Origin: Leisingera aquaemixtae
GTDB lineage: Bacteria > Pseudomonadota > Alphaproteobacteria > Rhodobacterales > Rhodobacteraceae
DNA: 64,000 nt
Assembly (NCBI RefSeq): GCF_019801145.1
Contig: NZ_JAHVJQ010000002.1
Coordinates: forward strand, 62,001-126,000
Direction: 5' to 3'
Shown piece by piece: positions 60,739-64,000 of this stretch. Within the stretch, counting starts at the first letter, position 1. Each line of letters starts with the position of its first letter. The translations under genes were made by a program, and so were the position numbers. Below the pieces are notes generated by a model. It made no database searches. It was not told the origin of the DNA and saw only the letters and a program-made list of their open reading frames with translations.

Positions 60739-60751
60739 GGCGGAACCAGGT

Positions 60752-61870
60752 TCAAAGCCCCCGTCTTTTCCGCAAATAATCCACCCTCTCCCGGATTTCC
60801 CGCCGCACCTCGCCGCCGCGCGGCTGGTCCCTGAGGGTGGTGAACCAATGCTCCGGCGGGTTGCGGCCCAGCCGGTTGCCGTTGAACGCCAGCCCGCGCA
60901 GCACCGCTTCGCCCGCAGCAGGCAGGCGGTCCGGCACCTCATACCCGTTCAGCGTGGCCCACACCCCGGTCCAGAGCCGCCCGACCGACCACGGGTTGTA
61001 ACCGCCGCCGCCCAGCACCAGATAGCGCGGCGCCATCCCCATCAGTGCCCGCACCACCGCCCAATGGGCGTTGTTCGACAGGTCCAGATGCGGCAGCGGG
61101 TCTTCGGTGACGGCATCCGCCCCGCATTGCAGCACGATCGCATCCGGCTGAAACGCCTCGACCGCCGGCAGGATCAGCGCGTCGCGGATATGCGCCATCT
61201 CGTCATCGTTGAAGCCGCGCGGCACCGGCAGGTTCAGCGCTGATCCGCCCGCGTCATCGGTTAGCCTGCCGGTCTTGGGCCAGAGGTTCTCCTCGTGCAC
61301 CGAGATCATCAGCACATCCGCGTCGCCGGCAAAGCCGTGCTCCACCCCGTCGGCGTGATGGGCGTCAATGTCCACATAGGCGATCCGCCGGACGCCGTGA
61401 TGGCGCAGCGACAGCATCGCCAGGACAGGATCGTTCAGATAGCAGAAGCCGTTGGCGCGGTCCGGCATCCCGTGATGAGTGCCGCCCGCCGGGTTGTAGA
61501 TGATGCCGCCATCCGCCAACAGCTCGCCCGCCAGGATCGAACCGCCCGCGGCGGTGGCCGGGCGGCGGAAGATTTCCGGAAACACCGGATTGGAGAGGGT
61601 GCCGAGATGATGCCTTGCGCGCACCGCCGCGCTTACTTCCTGCGCTGCCTCCGCCGCCTGCAATGCTGCCACGAATTCGGGCGTGTGCCAGACAGTCAGC
61701 GCCGCAGGCCTGGCCCGGGGCGAATTTACATAGACCGCGTCCGGCAGCCAGCCCAGCGCGCAGGACAGGTCCATCACGGTCGAAACCCGCGGCACCCGCA
61801 AGGGATGGGTGCGGCCATATGAGGAGCCGCGGTAGATTTCCGATCCGATGAAAAGGGGGCGGGACAGCAT
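60752..61870 (-). CDS. Histone deacetylase-like amidohydrolase (AcuC/HDAC family)
   Basis: A 372-residue arginase/deacetylase-fold protein. The zinc and catalytic motifs are GGTHHGMPDRANGFCYLNDP (His-His pair) and YVDIDAHHADGVE (DxH). An Asp in the QCGADAV segment completes the metal site. A glycine loop LVLGGGGYNPW precedes the C-terminus. Bacterial members deacetylate polyamines, acetoin-pathway enzymes or unknown substrates. It stands opposite to and between the components of the dipeptide ABC transporter, which may indicate an acetylated solute or simply insertion. Confidence 0.93.
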   Translation of the reverse strand: MLSRPLFIGSEIYRGSSYGRTHPLRVPRVSTVMDLSCALGWLPDAVYVNSPRARPAALTVWHTPEFVAALQAAEAAQEVSAAVRARHHLGTLSNPVFPEIFRRPATAAGGSILAGELLADGGIIYNPAGGTHHGMPDRANGFCYLNDPVLAMLSLRHHGVRRIAYVDIDAHHADGVEHGFAGDADVLMISVHEENLWPKTGRLTDDAGGSALNLPVPRGFNDDEMAHIRDALILPAVEAFQPDAIVLQCGADAVTEDPLPHLDLSNNAHWAVVRALMGMAPRYLVLGGGGYNPWSVGRLWTGVWATLNGYEVPDRLPAAGEAVLRGLAFNGNRLGRNPPEHWFTTLRDQPRGGEVRREIRERVDYLRKRRGL

Positions 61871-62043
61871 GGTACAGTGATAGCTGGTTTCCGCCCGCTG
61901 CCAAAGTGCCTGCCGAGTGTCTTTGGCCTCTTACCGGCCGAACTGCGCACAACCTCTTGACGCTGCGCATTTTTACCGCCCGCGCTTCGTTTCCTTCCGC
62001 CGCCCTCTGGACCCGGCTGCCGCGCGCTCCTAACGTGGCATCC

Positions 62044-62991
62044 ATGCTGCGTTATGCCCTGAAACGCCTGTTGTCGCTGTTCCTCAGCCTGGCCGTTGCC
62101 TCGCTGGTGATCTTCCTCGTGGTGGAGGTGGCGCCGGGCGATCCGGCCTCCTTCATGCTGGGCGTCAATGCGCAGCCCGATACAATTGCCGCGCTGCGGG
62201 CGGAGCTGGGATTGGATCAGGGCAAGCTGGCCCGTTACCTGACGTGGGCCGCAGGGATGCTCAGCGGCGATTTCGGCACCTCCTACACCTACCGCACGCC
62301 GGTCGCCGGGATGATCGCGGACCGGCTGTGGGTGTCGCTGCCGCTGGCGCTTTACGCGCTGACACTGTCGACGCTGATTGCCTTTCCGGCCGGCATCTAC
62401 GCCGCCGCCCGCCGCGGCAAACCGGGTGATATGGCGGTGATGGGCGCCACCCAGCTGGGCGTTGCGGTGCCGAACTTCTGGTTTGCGATGATGCTGGTCC
62501 TGATCTTTGCCATCAACCTGCGCTGGTTCGGCGCCGGCGGGTTTCCGGGTTGGGACGCGGGTCTGCTGAGCGGCCTCCATGCGCTCACCCTGCCTGCCAT
62601 CGCGCTGGCGCTGCCGCAGGCGGCGATCCTGACCCGGGTCATGCGCTCCGCCCTCCTGGACATCCTGGGCGAGGATTTCATGCGCACTGCCCGCGCCAAG
62701 GGGCTGACACGCCGTCAGGCGCTGTGGCGGCACGGGGTGCGCAACGCCCTGATCCCGGTGCTGACCATCATCGGGCTGCAGTTTTCCTTCCTGCTGGCAG
62801 GCGCCATCATCATCGAGCAGGTGTTCTACCTGCCTGGCCTCGGGCGGCTGGTGTTCCAGGCGATCTCCTCGCGTGATCTGATCGTGGTGGAGTCGGTGGT
62901 AATGCTCTTGGTCTTTGCCGTCATAACGGTGAATTTCCTGGTCGATCTCGCCTATGCGCTGGTCGACCCGCGGCTAAGGAGCCGGACATGA
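62044..62991 (+). CDS. ABC transporter permease, DppB type
   Basis: The 315-residue membrane protein starts at ATG 62044. It has six helices, starting LLSLFLSLAVASLVIFLVVEVAPGDPA, typical of DppB. The EAA loop is DFMRTARAKGLTRRQALWRHGVRNALIPVLTIIG. It forms the membrane channel with the next permease. Its start lacks a good ribosome-binding site. Its stop overlaps the next gene as ATGA. Confidence 0.93.
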   Translation: MLRYALKRLLSLFLSLAVASLVIFLVVEVAPGDPASFMLGVNAQPDTIAALRAELGLDQGKLARYLTWAAGMLSGDFGTSYTYRTPVAGMIADRLWVSLPLALYALTLSTLIAFPAGIYAAARRGKPGDMAVMGATQLGVAVPNFWFAMMLVLIFAINLRWFGAGGFPGWDAGLLSGLHALTLPAIALALPQAAILTRVMRSALLDILGEDFMRTARAKGLTRRQALWRHGVRNALIPVLTIIGLQFSFLLAGAIIIEQVFYLPGLGRLVFQAISSRDLIVVESVVMLLVFAVITVNFLVDLAYALVDPRLRSRT

Positions 62992-63803
62992 CCCGCAACC
63001 TGATCCTTGGCACAGCGCTGTCCTCGATGGTGCTGCTGGCGGCGGCGGTGTCGTTCCTTTGGACGCCGTTTGACCACGCGGCGATGAACATCCCGGCCAA
63101 GCTGCAGACACCCAATGCGCAGCACTGGCTGGGCACCGATCATTTCGGCCGCGACCTCATGTCGATGATCATGGTCGGCGCCCGCACCTCCATCGCCGTA
63201 GCGCTGGTGGCGGTTGGCATCGGCATGGGCGCGGGCGTGCCGCTGGGGCTGGCGGCGGCCGCGCGCAAGGGATCCTGGCTGGATGAATTGATCATGCGCG
63301 GCAATGACCTGGTCTTTGCCTTCCCGTCGCTAGTGATCGCCATCCTGATCACCGCCGTGCTGGGCGCCGGGGCGGTCAACGCCATCATCGCCATCGGCAT
63401 CTTCAACATCCCGGTGTTTGCCCGCATCACCCGCGGCGCGGCGCTGTCCCTGTGGGAGCGCGAATTCATCCTGGCCGCGCGGGTTGCGGGCAAGGGCGCG
63501 GCGCGGATCTCGGCCGAGCATATCCTGCCCAATGTGATGAACCTCCTGATCGTGCAGGGCACCATCCAGTTTTCGCTCGGCATCCTGGCGGAGGCGGGCC
63601 TCAGCTACGTCGGCCTCGGTGCGCAGCCGCCCACCCCCAGCTGGGGGCGGATGCTGGCAGATGCGCAGACCATGGTCAGCTTTGCCCCGCATCTGGCGCT
63701 GGTGCCGGGCATGGCCATCATCCTGACCGTGCTGGGACTGAACCTGCTGGGCGACGGCTTACGCGATTATCTGGACCCGAAGCTGAGGGTGGCGCGCGCA
63801 TGA
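62988..63803 (+). CDS. ABC transporter permease, DppC type
   Basis: The 271-residue permease starts at ATG 62988, overlapping the upstream stop. N-terminal helix LILGTALSSMVLLAAAVSFLW is followed by the DppC motif NAQHWLGTDHFGRDLMSMIMVGARTS. The EAA loop is EFILAARVAGKGAARISAEHILPNVMN, and the C-terminus is a final helix. It pairs with the DppB-type protein. Its stop overlaps the ATPase gene by four bases. Confidence 0.94.
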   Translation: MTRNLILGTALSSMVLLAAAVSFLWTPFDHAAMNIPAKLQTPNAQHWLGTDHFGRDLMSMIMVGARTSIAVALVAVGIGMGAGVPLGLAAAARKGSWLDELIMRGNDLVFAFPSLVIAILITAVLGAGAVNAIIAIGIFNIPVFARITRGAALSLWEREFILAARVAGKGAARISAEHILPNVMNLLIVQGTIQFSLGILAEAGLSYVGLGAQPPTPSWGRMLADAQTMVSFAPHLALVPGMAIILTVLGLNLLGDGLRDYLDPKLRVARA

Positions 63804-64000
63804 CCTTGTTGGATGTCACCAGCCTGTCAGTCAGCATCGGCGCCTTTCAGGTGCTGAAGGACGTGTCCTTTCACGTGGATCCGGGCGAGATTGTTGCCGT
63901 CACCGGCGAGAGCGGCTCCGGCAAGTCGATGACCGCACTCGCCATCATGCAGCTGCTGCCGGAACTGGCGGAGGCCCGCGGCTATATCACCCTGGACGGC
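63800..64000 (+). CDS. ABC transporter ATP-binding protein, 3' end outside window
   Basis: The first 67 residues are visible, starting at ATG 63800 in ATGA overlap with the permease. The Walker A is GESGSGKS, preceded by VLKDVSFHVDPGEIVAVT. This is a DppD/DppF-type ATPase; many roseobacter clusters continue with two fused or separate ATPases, which cannot be seen here. Confidence 0.9.
   Translation, partial: MTLLDVTSLSVSIGAFQVLKDVSFHVDPGEIVAVTGESGSGKSMTALAIMQLLPELAEARGYITLDG

Overview
The window is high-GC, densely packed alphaproteobacterial DNA. Gene content and local order point to the Roseobacter group of the Rhodobacteraceae (a Leisingera/Phaeobacter/Ruegeria-like marine bacterium). Supporting clues are roseobacter-type conserved hypotheticals, an FnrL-type site before a cytochrome c2-like gene, an alphaproteobacterial LexA box before dnaE2, and a short motif around gene ends that I associate with this family. 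No rRNA, tRNA, insertion sequence, prophage or CRISPR array is visible. Most of it reads as ordinary chromosome with one small foreign-looking patch. All names are from reading the sequence; no database was searched.

Layout. 1-1.9 kb: three roseobacter hypotheticals, the first cut by the window edge. 1.9-4.4 kb: a PEP mutase/isocitrate lyase-like enzyme, Ada alkylation repair protein and a LysE-type exporter. 4.9-8.9 kb: gpmI-envC-ctpA operon (glycolysis plus peptidoglycan/periplasmic proteolysis). 9.0-9.7 kb: a small ribbon-helix-helix-like operon with its own promoter and operator-like repeat. 9.8-12.7 kb: SOS-type error-prone polymerase DnaE2 that appears to lack its C-terminal domain. 13.7-15.5 kb: an AT-rich AAA ATPase/PIN nuclease pair that looks like an acquired defence module. 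15.8-21.4 kb: lone ABC ATPase, zinc-finger protein, flavodoxin-like protein, YrbL-like kinase, polA. 21.7-23.9 kb: two tandem DUF2798 genes, an OtnI/Hyi-like isomerase, a DUF1285 protein. 24.0-30.7 kb: MoxR-DUF58-BatA/DUF4159-membrane protein operon. 30.8-39.3 kb: an exported hydratase-like protein, then yfhM (alpha-2-macroglobulin) coupled to pbpC. 39.5-45.4 kb: hybrid histidine kinase, yaaA, recQ, yggT. 45.6-49.3 kb: thioesterase, MFS transporter, mepA, phytase-like protein. 49.5-51.6 kb: queuosine-precursor transporter, an attenuator-like leader with a 25-codon ORF, arfB, an SDR. 51.7-55.3 kb: P1 peptidase, cytochrome c, idi, FAD monooxygenase. 55.6-59.0 kb: glpK, panC, panB. 59.2-64.0 kb: a dipeptide-type ABC transporter split by an oppositely oriented HDAC-like gene.

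The most interesting signals are non-coding. The leader of the ribosome-rescue gene arfB carries a tiny ORF whose Shine-Dalgarno is perfectly complementary to a downstream anti-SD-like segment. The same ORF contains both halves of the 3' arm of the terminator that precedes arfB, which is the arrangement expected of an attenuator. Two families of structured intergenic repeats are scattered through the window: family A with seven copies and family B with four. One family B copy is inserted in frame in the 5' end of pbpC.

Functionally, several neighbourhoods share a cell-envelope theme (envC/ctpA, yfhM/pbpC, mepA, the MoxR operon) and others a DNA-repair theme (ada, dnaE2, polA, recQ).
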